DNA of 64,000 bases, taken from positions 18,058,234-18,122,233 of the forward strand of contig OY811971.1 of the NCBI GenBank assembly GCA_963681505.1. The letters are read 5' to 3'. The DNA is from Eunapius fragilis (taxonomy: Eukaryota > Porifera > Demospongiae > Spongillida > Spongillidae). Numbering within the stretch: the stretch's first letter is position 1; each line of letters begins with the position of its first letter. Below the pieces are notes generated by a model. It was not told the origin of the DNA. It did not search any database and saw only the letters and a program-made list of their open reading frames with translations. Positions 11,726-22,861 of the stretch are shown in pieces. A program made the translations under genes and the position numbers.

Positions 11726-11939
11726 TATCATAGGCACCAATGTCCCCCCATGGGGGGGACACTGGTGCCCAGGGTAGGACATTTATGCCTAGGCATAAAT
11801 GTCCCCTACGGACATATATGCCTAGGCATAATTGTCCGGCGGACAATGGTGCCTAGGCACGAGTGTCCGAGGGACATCGGTGCCTAGGCATGAATGTCCG
11901 GGGGGACATTTTGCGGTGGGGACAACCATGCCTACGACA
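11726..11939. repeat. Right subterminal palindrome array of Ginger
   Basis: Four TGCCTAGGCA-type palindromes alternate with TGTCC-N-GGACA pairs. Spacing between successive CCTAGG centres is 33, 31 and 31 bp (counted from about 11787 to 11890), close to three turns of B-DNA. The array ends in the inverted terminal repeat at 11939. Confidence 0.85.
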
Positions 11940-11944
11940 GCAAT

Positions 11945-12240
11945 CACAAAGTCCTTTATCATTTCCAGGGCTTTAATGTCTAGTGTAGCGTTCGGGTCTA
12001 TCACGGTGTAAGAAAATGAATTTATTCACACTCTGCCTGTTTAGCTTGCCCAAAAATGCCGAAGTGTAATTATTTTTCTCTGGTAAGCCAGAGCTTCAAA
12101 GTGAAGTTATTCGATCGCGATACACACGGTTGCAATATAATTTTCAATACTCACGACCAAAGCATTATAAAATAATGCCCTGTCACGCACATGGGCCCTT
12201 TATTACGAAAGGGCGGAGTGGGCGCATAAGATGCCAACAC
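11945..12240. other. Spacer right of the Ginger insertion
   Basis: No gene recognised. The sequence resumes the host DNA interrupted by the transposon; GCAAT at 11940-11944 is the right target duplication. Confidence 0.5.
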
Positions 12241-12246
12241 GAATAA

Positions 12247-12515
12247 AGATGACCACACATACACATACATATGAACCCACCTACACATAAGAGTATATCA
12301 GTACACCCGCATGAACATAAGTGCTCACCTACCCACATGAACATCAGTGCTCACTGCACCCTCATGAACATCAGTGCTCACCCATATCAGTACACCCACA
12401 TGATCATCAGTACTCACCCTTATCAGTGCACCCACATTAACATTAGTGCTCACCCATATCAATGCACCCATATGAACATCAGTGCTCACCCATATCAGTG
12501 CACCCATATGAACAT
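12247..12515. repeat. Minisatellite with CATGAACATCAGTGCTCACC units
   Basis: Tandem degenerate units of roughly 36 bp built from CATGAACATCAGTGCTCACC plus CATATCAGTGCACC. The most regular stretch is 12370-12510. Open frames across it (repeating HPYQCTHMNISA) are a by-product of the unit length and are not counted as a gene. Confidence 0.8.
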
Positions 12516-14600
12516 CGACACTGCAAAAATTTGTTATACGTACGATAGCTTATTCCATAGAGTATACTTGGAATATACGCCTTAAATATATGCTAGAACC
12601 ATATTATATATTCAAATATAACCGATCACACGTGACATTTGTTGTTGCTTAGCAAACCGTTGAATTCACTTTGTGGCTACGTTGTCGGTCACCGTATACT
12701 AAGTGCTTCATATTCTATATTTTATCCCTCCTAAGAATGCCGTAGGTACAGTCGATAGGAGTCGGTGTCAATGCAATATATGTTTCGACCAGTCTAATAC
12801 GGTGTCCTACGGTAATCAATAACGCACCTTTAATTTGCCCTAGCTTTATCCAGACCAACCATTCTCTAAAGCAATGTGGAAAAAAAATAATGAAAAGCAA
12901 AACCAATTACAAAGAATACAAATTTCTAGTCTACGATTCAAATCTTGAATCCAGTCATGCATGCATGGTAAAAAATTGTTTTGACTTCAATTGTATCCTT
13001 TTTTTCAATAGAATGATAATTGTTTGCATACAAAAATTGACAACCTTTTCCACATTCATGGACCTGTGAATATTCCTGGTTTGTATGAAGATGATGGTCC
13101 TAGATGAGGACAGTAGAACCGGTTGCAGAGTGGTTCTCCAGTACAGTGTCATTTCTTCAAATCCTCTTGTGATAATATTCAGTTGTGTCAATGTAGTCAT
13201 CAATTATGAGTTCACCATATTGAAACTGCAAAACAATATGAACAGTGGACACAGCACAGCAACACACACATTTACCTACATCCACATCCTATCCTACCAC
13301 GTCCACAGTCTATCATGACACACCATAACATCCGCAGTCCATCCCAACATGTACCCTTACATCCACTGTCCATCCTATCCTAACACACCCTTATATTCAC
13401 ATTCCATCGTATCCTAGCACACGCTTTACATCCATGCATCGAAACATTACCTTACATGTATGAAGAAAATGGTGAAAGATAGCATGTAAAGAGGACAGTC
13501 GAACTGGGTATGCTGTGGTTCTCCAGTAGAAAGGTCTTACAATAAATTAAATGTGGAATTCATCCCATATCATTCAGATGGATCTAAGAAAAACATTTTT
13601 TGAGGGGAGGAAGGGGGAATTTATTAGGTAGTTGTGACTAGTTACGCATATTATGTGAACACACCTAGATAAGAAGCTCCTTTGTTTTAATCTGAGGCTG
13701 ATCCGGCATATAAATAGTATCGATTGCACAGTGAGACTAGCCTTAATTATTCTGCCTAACCACTTCTCTGATGCATGCTAACCTCAATGCATCTATAGTA
13801 AAGTTTTGGTTCTTGTACAATTGTTGGCCACTGTGGAATGGTATCAGGCTACTAATGCCATGGATAAAATTCTGTAGGACCCACAACATGCACTCTAAAA
13901 TGGCAAATGCAAAATGCAGTCACTCCAAATACATGTATATGCATGCATGCATGCAGTAACAACACGGACAAGGTCTGCAACATACAACACTTTGCATAAT
14001 AATATTTAACAGAATTACACTGAACACCTTACATGTAAGTTGGCGAAACACTTCATTCCATTGACATGTGCTTGACGTAACATATTTGTACGAAACAGAG
14101 GGCGTGCAGCATGGCAGCTATGCACGAGCTGCGCTGAAAGGGATAACCCAAAGGGATCAATAAAAGAATGTTTACCAAGTGATGCAGGTGCAGTGTGTTG
14201 TACTGCCACTATATCTCCTGCTTTTTAAGCTACTACCGACTACACATGCTTGGCCGGATACGATTGACAAATTATTTATAAGAGCTTTCAAGTAAGCCTA
14301 TATTTAAACCGCTCAAATACATCCACTATAACAAAGCGTTTACATGTACATGTGTAGACATTCAACTGCTTTCCATTGTAGCGTTTTCTGGGATCCGATG
14401 AGATCATGACCAAACTCAACTGGGGGCTTGGCATAGTCCATAGCCATGGGCCCACCGCTCACAAAATTTACTGCCGTATATATGGGTACTCCCAGCAGAC
14501 ATACATGTATATAGCTAACCTTTGACGTCCAGCAGCATTCATAGAAGCAAAGTAACACTCCTTCCCAGACTTCGATGCATTTAGGCGCCTACACATGCGT
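12516..14600. other. Spacer with degenerate repeats, no gene recognised
   Basis: Two diverged copies of a 75-bp segment (TATGAAGATGATGG..., GGTTCTCCAGTA) lie at about 13085-13160 and 13460-13530. Between them is a degenerate minisatellite of ACATCCACAGTCCATCC units (13270-13440). The rest (12520-13080 and 13540-14600) shows nothing supportable. Confidence 0.5.
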
Positions 14601-14621
14601 ATCCGATCACTTCCCGGTTAC

Positions 14622-15730
14622 CTTAAGTGGGTTGTGTGGCTGGGTGCTTCTAGAGGTGTGGGGCAGGGTGCTTCTAGAGGTATGTGGCGAGAGGAGTGGG
14701 GTTGGGTGCTTCTAGAGGTGTGTGGCTGGATGCTTCTAGAATTGTGTGGCTGGGTGCTTCTAGAGGTGTGGGGCTAGTGGAGTGGGGCTGGGTGCTTCTA
14801 GAAGTATGTGGCTGGGTACTTCGAATCTAGAGGAGTGGGGCTGGGTGCTTCTAGAGGTGTGTGGCTGGATGCTTCTAGAATTGTGTGGCTGGGTGCTTCT
14901 AGAGGTGTGGGGCTGGGTACTTCTAGAGGTATGTGGCTGGGTACTTCTAGAGGTGTGTGGATGGGTGCTTCTAGAGGTATGTGGCAGGGTGCTTCTAGAG
15001 GTGTGTGGCTGGGTGCTCCTCCTCTAGAGGCACCCAGCCACACACTCTAGAAGTACCCAAGCCACACACCTCTAGAAACACCCAGCCCCATACTATTTCT
15101 TTTTACTACCTTACTGCTGTATATTCGTGTATTCATGTTTTAGCCCCATACCTCTAGAAGCACCCAGCCACATACCTCTAGAAGCACCTATCCACACACC
15201 TCTAGAAGTACCCTGCCACATACCTCTAGAAGTACCCAGCCACACTTCTAGAAGCTACCTTAAGAAGTACCCAGCCACATACCTCAGCTGCATACCTCTA
15301 GAAGCACCCAGCCCCACACCTCTAGAAGCATCCTGCCACACACCTCTAGAAGCACCCAGCCACACACCTCTAGAAGCACCCAACCACACACCTCTAGAAG
15401 CACCCAGCCACACACCTCTAGAAGCATCCAGCCACACACCTCTAGAAGCACCCAGCCACACACCTCTAGAAGCACCCAGCCGCACACCTCTAGAAGCTAC
15501 CTCTAATAGTACCCAGCCACACACCTCTAGAAGCATCCAGCCACACACCTCTAGAAGCACCCAGCCACACACCTCTAGAAGCACCCAGCTGCACACCTCT
15601 AGAAGCTACCTCTAATAGTACCCAGCCACACACCTCTAGAAGCACCCAGCCCCACACCTCTAGAAGCACCCAGCCACATACCTCTAGAAGCACCCAGCCA
15701 CACACCTCTAGAAGCACCCAGCCCTCTAGG
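14622..15730. repeat. 24-bp minisatellite in two head-to-head inverted blocks
   Basis: The unit is TCTAGAGGTGTGTGGCTGGG plus TGCT (24 bp), each with an XbaI-like TCTAGA core. It runs in + orientation from about 14622 to 15027. Its reverse complement (AGCACCCAGCCACACACCTC...) runs from 15028 to 15725, interrupted by unique sequence at about 15085-15145. The junction near 15020-15035 is itself palindromic. Open frames encoding an eight-residue repeat (CGWVLLEV) exist on both strands because 24 is a multiple of three. I do not call them genes. Confidence 0.92.
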
Positions 15731-15802
15731 AGCATGAATATAGTACAGTTGGAAGGCTTGATGCAGTCTCTGTTATACTCTTGTACGCATTGTGTGGGAC
15801 AG

Positions 15803-15807
<5 letters not shown>

Positions 15808-15841
<34 letters not shown>
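15808..15841. repeat. Poly-G tract, 34 bp
   Basis: An uninterrupted G run immediately after the minisatellite block. One of about a dozen G or C runs of 12 bp or more in the window. Its length is probably polymorphic and uncertain in assembly. Confidence 0.9.
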
Positions 15842-15843
<2 letters not shown>

Positions 15844-17278
15844 GGCACATGTTGTCGGCAGACTGGACCACACTCAGAGCAGAACTTCATGGCACACTGG
15901 GGAGAGACCAGACCACAAAACATGTTGCACACACACATGCACACACACCACTTGTGAGAACACACACGTATAAATACACACATATTTATATATAGGTGTT
16001 TACAAAAGAGCACAACACTTTCAAATCAATATACTTCCTTAATTGGATTTTCAATCTAAATTCATTACCACGTTTAGTCAAATACAACTGCAGTATTAGT
16101 ATTTGAATATCTCTGTTTTCCTCCATTGCTCAGCTGCATACATCAGCTCTATTAGTGCCTCCTTCCCTGACCACATCAATTCACCATACCTCCTCAAGGC
16201 AATCAATATTTATAATGCCCTTGTTTCTCCCGATGAAGCTCTTTCATCAACCTTTGACTCCATCCACACCATTCGACATGTTTTGTCACAGAATCTTGAA
16301 GACAAACAGTTTCAATCTCTCTTGCAATGCAGCACCCTGGCTGACCGAGCCCGACTTCTTTCCGTCTCATCCCCACATGCTAGCTCTTGGTTGCGCGTTA
16401 CCCCATCACCAGCCTTAGGTTTGCATTTAACACCATCCGAATGTCAATTTGCCATCAAATGGTGGCTTGGTATTCAGCTATGTGAGCCTGGCTCTGTGTG
16501 TGCCCTTTGCCCAACCAAAGCCCTTGAGGCTCACCACGCCCTAACCTGCAAGAGGGGTAGTGATGTAATTGCGCGTCACAACCACCTTCGCGACACCTTG
16601 CATCACCTCTTCAAGAGAGCCTTATACAACCCTAAGCTGGAAGCTGGCAGTGGTCTTGGCCATGACCAGAAACAATCTAGACCTGCAGACATACTAGTCA
16701 ACAACTGGGGCATCAATGGCAAACCTGCGGCGTTCGACTTATCTGTGTCGTCTCCGCTAAAACCTGACATAGTTTCCGAAGCGGGACACACAGCAGGCTC
16801 TGCAGCTTTTGCCACAGAACAGCGAAAGATACAAGCAAATTCAGGGATCTGTGAAGAACTAGGCTGGAGTTGCATACCCCTTGTTGTTGAATCATTCGGG
16901 GCCTGGGGCCAACTAGCCTCTAACACATTCAAGAAACTTGCTTCCCGCCTTTCAGTCCAGGTTAACTCCTCCACTTCCACCACTCTGGACAGCATTTATT
17001 CCAGACTAAACCTTTCCCTTGTGCACTCGAATGCCAGAGCATTTCTTGCAAGGGCAGGTCCCAGCCCCAATGAGAGGGGGGGGCAGGGGGGGCAAAATCC
17101 CCGGGCCCGGGCCTCAATGGGGCCGGGCCTTTAGAGCCACGCCCTTTATTAGTCACTAGGCACGCCCCCTCAGGCCTGGTCGATAATGAATGGCTTAGTT
17201 GCTAATTAGTTTCGGGGCCCAGACCGTTGTAACCAACCAGCTCTTGGTTTACACTTTCTATTTAACGAGCGGCAAGAA

Positions 17279-17396
17279 TGAGCTACCATCACAATTCAGG
17301 CGCCCAGAAAAGAAGGGAAAAGGCAATGCGTGCTGAAGGGGTCAAAGGGCAGAATACGCTAAAACAACATGGGTTTGATGTAAGTGATAGCGTTTA
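17279..17396 (+). pseudogene. N-terminal remnant of TTF-type hAT transposase
   Basis: Starts MSYHHNSGAQKRREKAMRAE and stops after about 38 codons at 17394-17396. The SGAxKRRxK pattern close to the start is common in TTF-finger hAT transposases. Stop codons follow in the downstream sequence. Assignment rests on this short basic motif plus the surrounding hAT ends. Confidence 0.45.
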
Positions 17397-17680
17397 AAGA
17401 TTTAATGAGATTGATGAGATTCGTGATAATCAAGGTCCGGTTACAGTAGCTGAAGCAGAACGATCTCTAGTGTTCTAAAAAGAATTAAGAACTATCTCCG
17501 ATGAACTATGTGCCAGATGCGGTTGACTTCTTTAGGAACATTGGTTGTCGAGTCAGAGTTGGCGAAGCAACTAGATTTTAATGAAATAATAGAAACCTTC
17601 GCAAACAAAAAAGCGCGCAAGGCTGCTGTCGGCACTCCCTTCATTTGTGCGTACTGTATGTTTATGTTTATATTCTTCTT

Positions 17681-18267
17681 TTTAACAGAGTGTCTCCGTA
17701 ATTTCAGTCCCAAAATTTTTGGCGCTTGTAGGCAGTTATAGCGGGTCATAAAATAGGGAAGAATAGATATAAGCATCCTGTAGTTAAATTGTATTAGATA
17801 AATCTGTGATAAGCTAAGAAACAATAATTTTTTTTTGCGATTCCACTGGAAGAGACGAAGAGCTATTCATTGTCAGAGACGAGTGGTTCGGGGTCTGGTG
17901 CAATTCGGGTTTAGCGAAAATTGCGCGAATTGTGAAAGAGAAATCGCTTGAAACGCTTGTGTCAGTAATAAAAGGCCACTTGCCTATCACCATTGATGAA
18001 CTTGTTGTCAAACGGAATAATATGCCTATGAAACCTTTTATTTAGGTCGCAAACTGCTATTTCACGGATGCCGACCGCTTAACTTCGGCAGCCTACTTCT
18101 TAGTAGCAATTACAATTGAAGGATATCCCAAACATGGAAACCAACTCTGCACTCAATCAGGTCTGTTCCGACGGTCTCAGAGTCTTATTAATCGCTTCTC
18201 GTTTTTGACAACGCGCCCAAAATAATTGCCCTTTTGGGTCTGAAATTACGGAGACGCTCTGTTAAAA
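17681..18267. mobile_element. Inverted-repeat element nested in the hAT
   Basis: Arms of about 35 bp: TTTAACAGAGTGTCTCCGTA then ATTTCAGTCCCAAAA on the left; the complement (TTTTGGGTCTGAAATTACGG, AGACGCTCTGTTAAA) on the right at 18232-18267. About 520 bp of sequence lies between, with no intact frame. It could be an independent MITE inserted into the hAT or a structural part of it. Confidence 0.65.
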
Positions 18268-18528
18268 ATCTGCTTTGTACATAACACAAATGGCAAACAA
18301 CATAGCATGAATTTATATTGCATTATACACAAATGTATTATTAACTCATTAGACTCGGGGCCCGAGAAAAAAATGTGCCCCGGGCCCGAGCTGGCTCTTG
18401 GCGGCTCTGGCAGGTCCCCGTGCTAAAGTCTCAGACCTCTACTTAGTTGGTTGACTCATACATAGTTACATAGTTTACTAGTTAAATACTTGTTTATCCT
18501 GTACGTGCATTTGTCATATATCTATTGC

Positions 18529-18534
18529 AATAAA
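18529..18534 (+). terminator. Poly(A) signal of the retroelement relic
   Basis: AATAAA about 75 bp after the restored stop codon of the split retroelement ORF, on the same strand. Consistent with the 3' end of a transcribed element. Confidence 0.4.
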
Positions 18535-18959
18535 ACCTATTACATGAATATCTTTAACGGATCAAAAGGTAAAATCAGATAGCTTTCACACTCCTGATGC
18601 ACATAGGTTGTTAACAGTTCACAATCTAGATTACTGTACAAAGCTAAGCACACCATGCACTGCAATACATACAACTGTATACTAGAAGTCACAATAGGTG
18701 GTTGGTGGGACACATCTGGCGAAAATTGCCCAGCCCCTGCAGTGGCTGAGAGGCGACTGTGAATGGTTGATATGACCTCATATCACTATTGAACTTAGTA
18801 ACTTGAAATCTCACTGCATATTCAGATCTTGTGTTACTTATTTTATAGAGGGCATTGATTCGTTACTTGAACCACTTACAATACAGGTATTTGGCTAACT
18901 ACTGCAACATGCAGTTATTAATTTCAATCCTGACTTAAATCCTTGGCTCTTTATCATAA
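18535..18959. other. Spacer, nothing recognised
   Basis: No gene or repeat was identified between the retroelement end and the ATGATGACCACC minisatellite. Confidence 0.4.
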
Positions 18960-19975
18960 CATGTAGCCCCTGTAATCATGTCAGGGTGGTCATCATGTGA
19001 GGGTGGTCATCATGTGAGGATGGTCATCATGTGAGGTGTAGGTGGTCATCATGGGAGGGGAGCTCATGATTCCATGCAATGGTTTTGCCATAGCTATTCA
19101 AAAGGGTGGGTTGTTAATTCATATTCATTAAAGCAGGGGAGGGGTACCCCTCCCACCCAGCTAAGGGATCTGGGGCGGAGCCCCAGCCGCCAATGCTTTT
19201 TTATGATCATAGTATCATGTGCGAAAACTGCTTAACATCATGATACTGCCTTGCCGTTTGTGTTTTTAATGATTATTCATTGTGGGTTTGAAAGGGGGGG
19301 TTGCAACCACCCACCCCCCCTTGGATCCGCCACTGGATTATCACCCTTATGTGATGACTACCCTCACATGATGACCACCCTCACATGATGATCCTCACAT
19401 TATGACCACCCTCGTATGATGGCCACCCTCACATGATTATCACCTTCACGTGATGACCACCCTCACATGATGACCACTCCTCCCATGATGGCCACCCTCA
19501 CATGATTATCATCCTAGCTCACGTGATGACTACCCTCACATGATAATCCCTCCTCCCATGATGAGCACCCTCCTATGATGACCACATTCACATGATGATC
19601 ACCCTCACACGATGGCAACCCTCACATGATGACCATCCTCACATATCATGATGGCAACCCTCACATGATGGCGCCCCTCACATGATGACCACCCTCACAT
19701 GATGCCCACCCTCTCATGATGGCCACCCTCACATGATGACCACCCTAACATGATGGCAACCCTCATGTGATGACCATCATCACATGATGACCACCCTCCC
19801 ATGATGGCTCCCCTCACATGATGACCACCCTCACATGATGACCACCCTCTCATGATGGCCACCCTCACATGATGACCACCCTAAATATTAATGATGACCA
19901 CCCTCTTGTGATTGCCACCCTCCCATGATGACCACCCTCACTTGATTGCCACCTCACATGATGGCCGACCTCATT
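18960..19975. repeat. 17-bp minisatellite in inverted blocks
   Basis: A short block at about 18966-19047 reads GGGTGGTCATCATGTGA. A long block at about 19340-19970 reads the complement, TCACATGATGACCACCC, some 35 degenerate copies with variants such as GATGGCCACCC and TCCCATGATG. The blocks are separated by about 290 bp (19050-19335) that ends in GGATCCGCCACTG, a sequence like a CAGTGGCGGATCC hAT terminus. The 17-bp unit precludes a meaningful open frame. Confidence 0.9.
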
Positions 19976-20836
19976 AATGTCAGCAACCTGGTTACTGGAC
20001 AGTACACATGATGACGACATACTTTGTTGTAAATTAAACACAATTCATTTCTAGTTCATCAACATTTGTTTCAACATTGACAGACCAACTTCAATAAAAA
20101 TGAACAGTAGAAAATGAAAACTTAGTGTCACCATCATCAAAGCCCAAACTAATCCCTATTATGTCTTCTACAGCTTTCACATATAACCTCCTGACTGAGG
20201 GACTGCTTCAAGGGTTTGGTGTCTATAAAATGGTGTCAACTGCACAAACGTTGAACAACACCTCCATCTGAGGTTGCCAGATACACCAGACTTGATTCCA
20301 GGTGGCATGTTACTATCTTGAGCTATAGGCTACCTGATACTTTGCAAGTGCGACCACGCCTGAATGGTAATATTGCCAAGTATTTTAATGCAGTACAAGG
20401 TGACAAGCCCACCTTTATTGCAGGCAAGGGTCTGTTTTGAAGAGTGAAAGGAGGCTAGCATCTAGCTGGTAAGTTTGGTGGCTGTCCTAAATACCCCCCC
20501 CCCCCCCCCCCCCATGCCCCCCTAGCTGGGGCAGGAGGGGTACCCCCCTCCCACACCCAACCATACTATCTTGGCCACGCCAGGATCAAATAAATTCACC
20601 ATACTGGTGTAGGGAGTAAAATACAAAACATTTTACAGCCATGTACAGGATCAAATAAATCCTCCACAATATCGACAGGGAAACCTTCTAGCAACAGCTC
20701 ATCTTCCGTAAACATTCGCCATAAATATACAACGCCAGATGAAGATGTTCCGTTAACGGCTCTGCCTTTTGAGTGGAAGGTTGGTAAGGACACAATGTAC
20801 CCACAAGACAAATCTGCCATACTAATGAATGCTAAA
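19976..20836. other. Spacer with C-run and short minus-strand frame
   Basis: A 20-bp C-run lies at about 20493-20512. A minus-strand frame of 74 codons (20596-20820) starts MADLSCGYIVSLP and ends LLPTPVW. It shows no domain, and I could not link it by splicing to the Kelch gene upstream of it. Otherwise nothing was seen. Confidence 0.35.
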
Positions 20837-20932
20837 TAGTCTGGGGACTAGTACTGTTTGAGTAGTCCACAAAGCGGATGCAATCAAGTGATATAGTTAA
20901 GTAGTACAACCATCAGTCGGGTTCCCAGACTA
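20837..20932. repeat. Foldback hairpin (TAGTCTGGGGAC / GTTCCCAGACTA)
   Basis: A 96-bp element with short inverted ends TAGTCTGGGGAC and CGGGTTCCCAGACTA. A second copy, shorter but with the same ends and the internal CAGCCATCAGTCGGG-type motif, lies at 60938-60986. Confidence 0.75.
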
Positions 20933-20991
20933 GGAGCAGCAATCTATACATGTGGAAATACTCAGGTTAGCACAGTTTCATTACAGCATCA

Positions 20992-21389
20992 CTAACCTTC
21001 CACAGTGATCTTCAACACCTGCATACTGCTGTCCCCGTCAACCACCAACAGCCTTCCTTCTGACAAAAGTAGTGTGTTCACCCATGAGCACTTAAATGGC
21101 AAGTCTCCAACATGCTGCCATATCTGATCAACATGATGGAAGGCATGGATGGCAGAGGTCTTCTTTGATCCATCAGATCCTCCAATGGCTAGTAGCTGAC
21201 CATCAACCCCGCATACAGATGAGTAGTAGTACGGTGCATCTGGTAACTGCCTCCAGACAGATGGCTGTTTGTCATGAGTGTGTGCAGTAGTCTAGTGAGC
21301 ATGTAGGGATGCATGTGTGTAGGTGGAGATGGTAACACAATAACAAAGGATGCATGTACAGCTCTCTAAGCGTGGATGCGTATCGCATG

Positions 21390-21424
<35 letters not shown>

Positions 21425-22021
21425 TAGCGTGGTGTAGCTACACACAGGTACAGAGATGCCACAACATGTTCAGTGACTCACCAGGTCAGTGATGTTGGCA
21501 GACCACACTGCCCGCTCCATGCCCCAGCCTCCCATCACAAACACCAGGTCTCCGTGGACCACTGCAGACATGGCCCAACATGGCTGAGGAAGTGGTGGTC
21601 CAATGTGCCATGCCCGACCATCAAATATCTGAACGTCATTCAAGGGCCTCATCCCATCACCTATCCCTCCCATCACTAACAGTCCATCTCCACTTACACC
21701 AACCACGGATGAGTTACAACACCCTACCAACATCTCAGGCATGGAGGTCCACCTCTCTCCCCTCAACACCTTCACCTCCGTACTAAACCCATCACGGTCC
21801 TTATTACCACCGACAGACACTAACTCTCCTCCACATACAGCTAGTGTGGGCCCCCTCTCACTACCAACCAATCTTACCCACTTTGAACTGACCTCATCAA
21901 ACCTGTACACTCCGTCAAGTCCTCCCCACACAACCCTACCATCCACCTCCACTACACCATCACCAAACCACCCTCGACCACCTTGCTCAGGTACTGCTGT
22001 ACATTTTTCGAAAGTGAACAT
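20992..22021 (-). CDS. Kelch-repeat protein (C-terminal two exons; N-terminus may lie upstream)
   Basis: Two minus-strand exons join in phase: 22021-21482 (180 codons) and 21291-20992 (99 codons plus TAG). The donor CTG|GTGAGT is at 21481 and the acceptor CACTAG at 21292. The 279 residues contain about five kelch-type blades with Gly-Gly pairs and Trp/aromatic spacing: VVWGGLDGVYRFD, ELVSVGG...WTSMPEM, LLVMGGIGDGM...WHIGPPLPQP, LVFVMGGWG, and LLAIGGSDGSKK...IWQHVGDLP. Kelch blades form a beta-propeller used for protein binding; the partner is unknown. A stop precedes the ATG at 22021, but TTTAG at 22027-22031 could be an acceptor, so earlier exons (for example a BTB domain) may lie further upstream. 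I did not see them. A GT microsatellite lies in the intron. Confidence 0.8.
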
Positions 22022-22079
22022 GTTTGTGTTCTAAATAAAAAAGAAATTATTTATAGTTAATTCAAAGACAACACATTTA

Positions 22080-22805
<726 letters not shown>

Positions 22806-22861
22806 GACTTACAAAAAGAACCAGTCGGCAATTCCAGCTAACTATTTTACTTCCTCTTTTA

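Larger units (their letters stand above)
7045..11939 (+). mobile_element. Complete Ginger-type DNA transposon with integrase and Ulp1/PHD genes
   Basis: A 4,895-bp element flanked by the 5-bp target duplication GCAAT (7040-7044 and 11940-11944). Terminal inverted repeats are TGTCGGAGGCATGGCTGTCC on the left and, in complement, TGTCGTAGGCATGGTTGTCC on the right (TGTNR-type start, 18 of 20 matching). Inside are a Gypsy-like DDE integrase gene with introns and a second gene with Ulp1-like cysteine protease and PHD finger. This gene set is characteristic of Ginger elements (DNA transposons related to LTR-retrotransposon integrases). No reverse transcriptase, protease or LTRs are present, which excludes a Gypsy retrotransposon. 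Both ends carry arrays of CCTAGG and TGTCC/GGACA palindromes. The integrase reads intact, so the copy may be young. Confidence 0.93.
17062..18409 (+). mobile_element. hAT-type element with 8-bp target duplication GCAGGTCC
   Basis: A 1,348-bp insertion bounded by GCAGGTCC at 17054-17061 and 18410-18417. Ends start with CAG (CAGCCCCAATGAGAG on the left; CAGAGCCGCCAAGAG in complement on the right) and are followed by GGGCCCGG-rich subterminal sequence on both sides. An 8-bp duplication and CAG termini are typical of hAT. Near the left end, an ATG at 17279 opens a short frame resembling the start of TTF-zinc-finger hAT transposases. No catalytic core is present, so the copy is non-autonomous. Confidence 0.8.
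16103..18454 (+). pseudogene. C-terminal part of a retroelement-type ORF, split by an hAT insertion
   Basis: The frame from about 16103 to 17062 gives some 320 residues. It is then interrupted by the hAT at 17062-18409 and resumes at 18418 with twelve codons to a TGA at 18452. Removing the hAT and one 8-bp target copy restores a continuous end (LARAGP, then RAKVSDLYLVG). Motifs: DRARLLSVSSPHASSWL, a Cys/His cluster (CALCP...EAHHALTC), RHNHLRD, RPADILVNNW followed by AAFDLSV, and ELGWSCIPLVVE. I recognise this as the region that follows reverse transcriptase in a group of invertebrate and fish retroelement proteins. RPAD plus D-x-S could be a PD-(D/E)xK nuclease core (inference). The reverse transcriptase is absent, consistent with 5' truncation. 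AATAAA follows at 18529. Confidence 0.7.

Noticed and set aside
7045..11939. Initial reading as a Gypsy LTR retrotransposon because of the H2C2-DDE-GPY/F integrase
   Set aside because: There is no LTR, Gag, protease or reverse transcriptase. TIRs, a 5-bp duplication, introns and the Ulp1/PHD gene identify a Ginger DNA transposon.
12271..12585. 104-codon frame with HPYQCTHMNISA repeats
   Set aside because: Degenerate minisatellite translation; the units vary in length and no gene context exists.
14798..15615. Long open frames on both strands through the 24-bp repeat, encoding CGWVLLEV or SHTPLEAP repeats
   Set aside because: The unit length is a multiple of three, so frames stay open in several registers on both strands. 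There are no splice or start signals and no non-repeat coding sequence.
19320..19334. GGATCCGCCACTG as the right end of a complete hAT MITE
   Set aside because: No matching CAGTGGCGG left end or target duplication was found upstream, so only an end fragment can be claimed.
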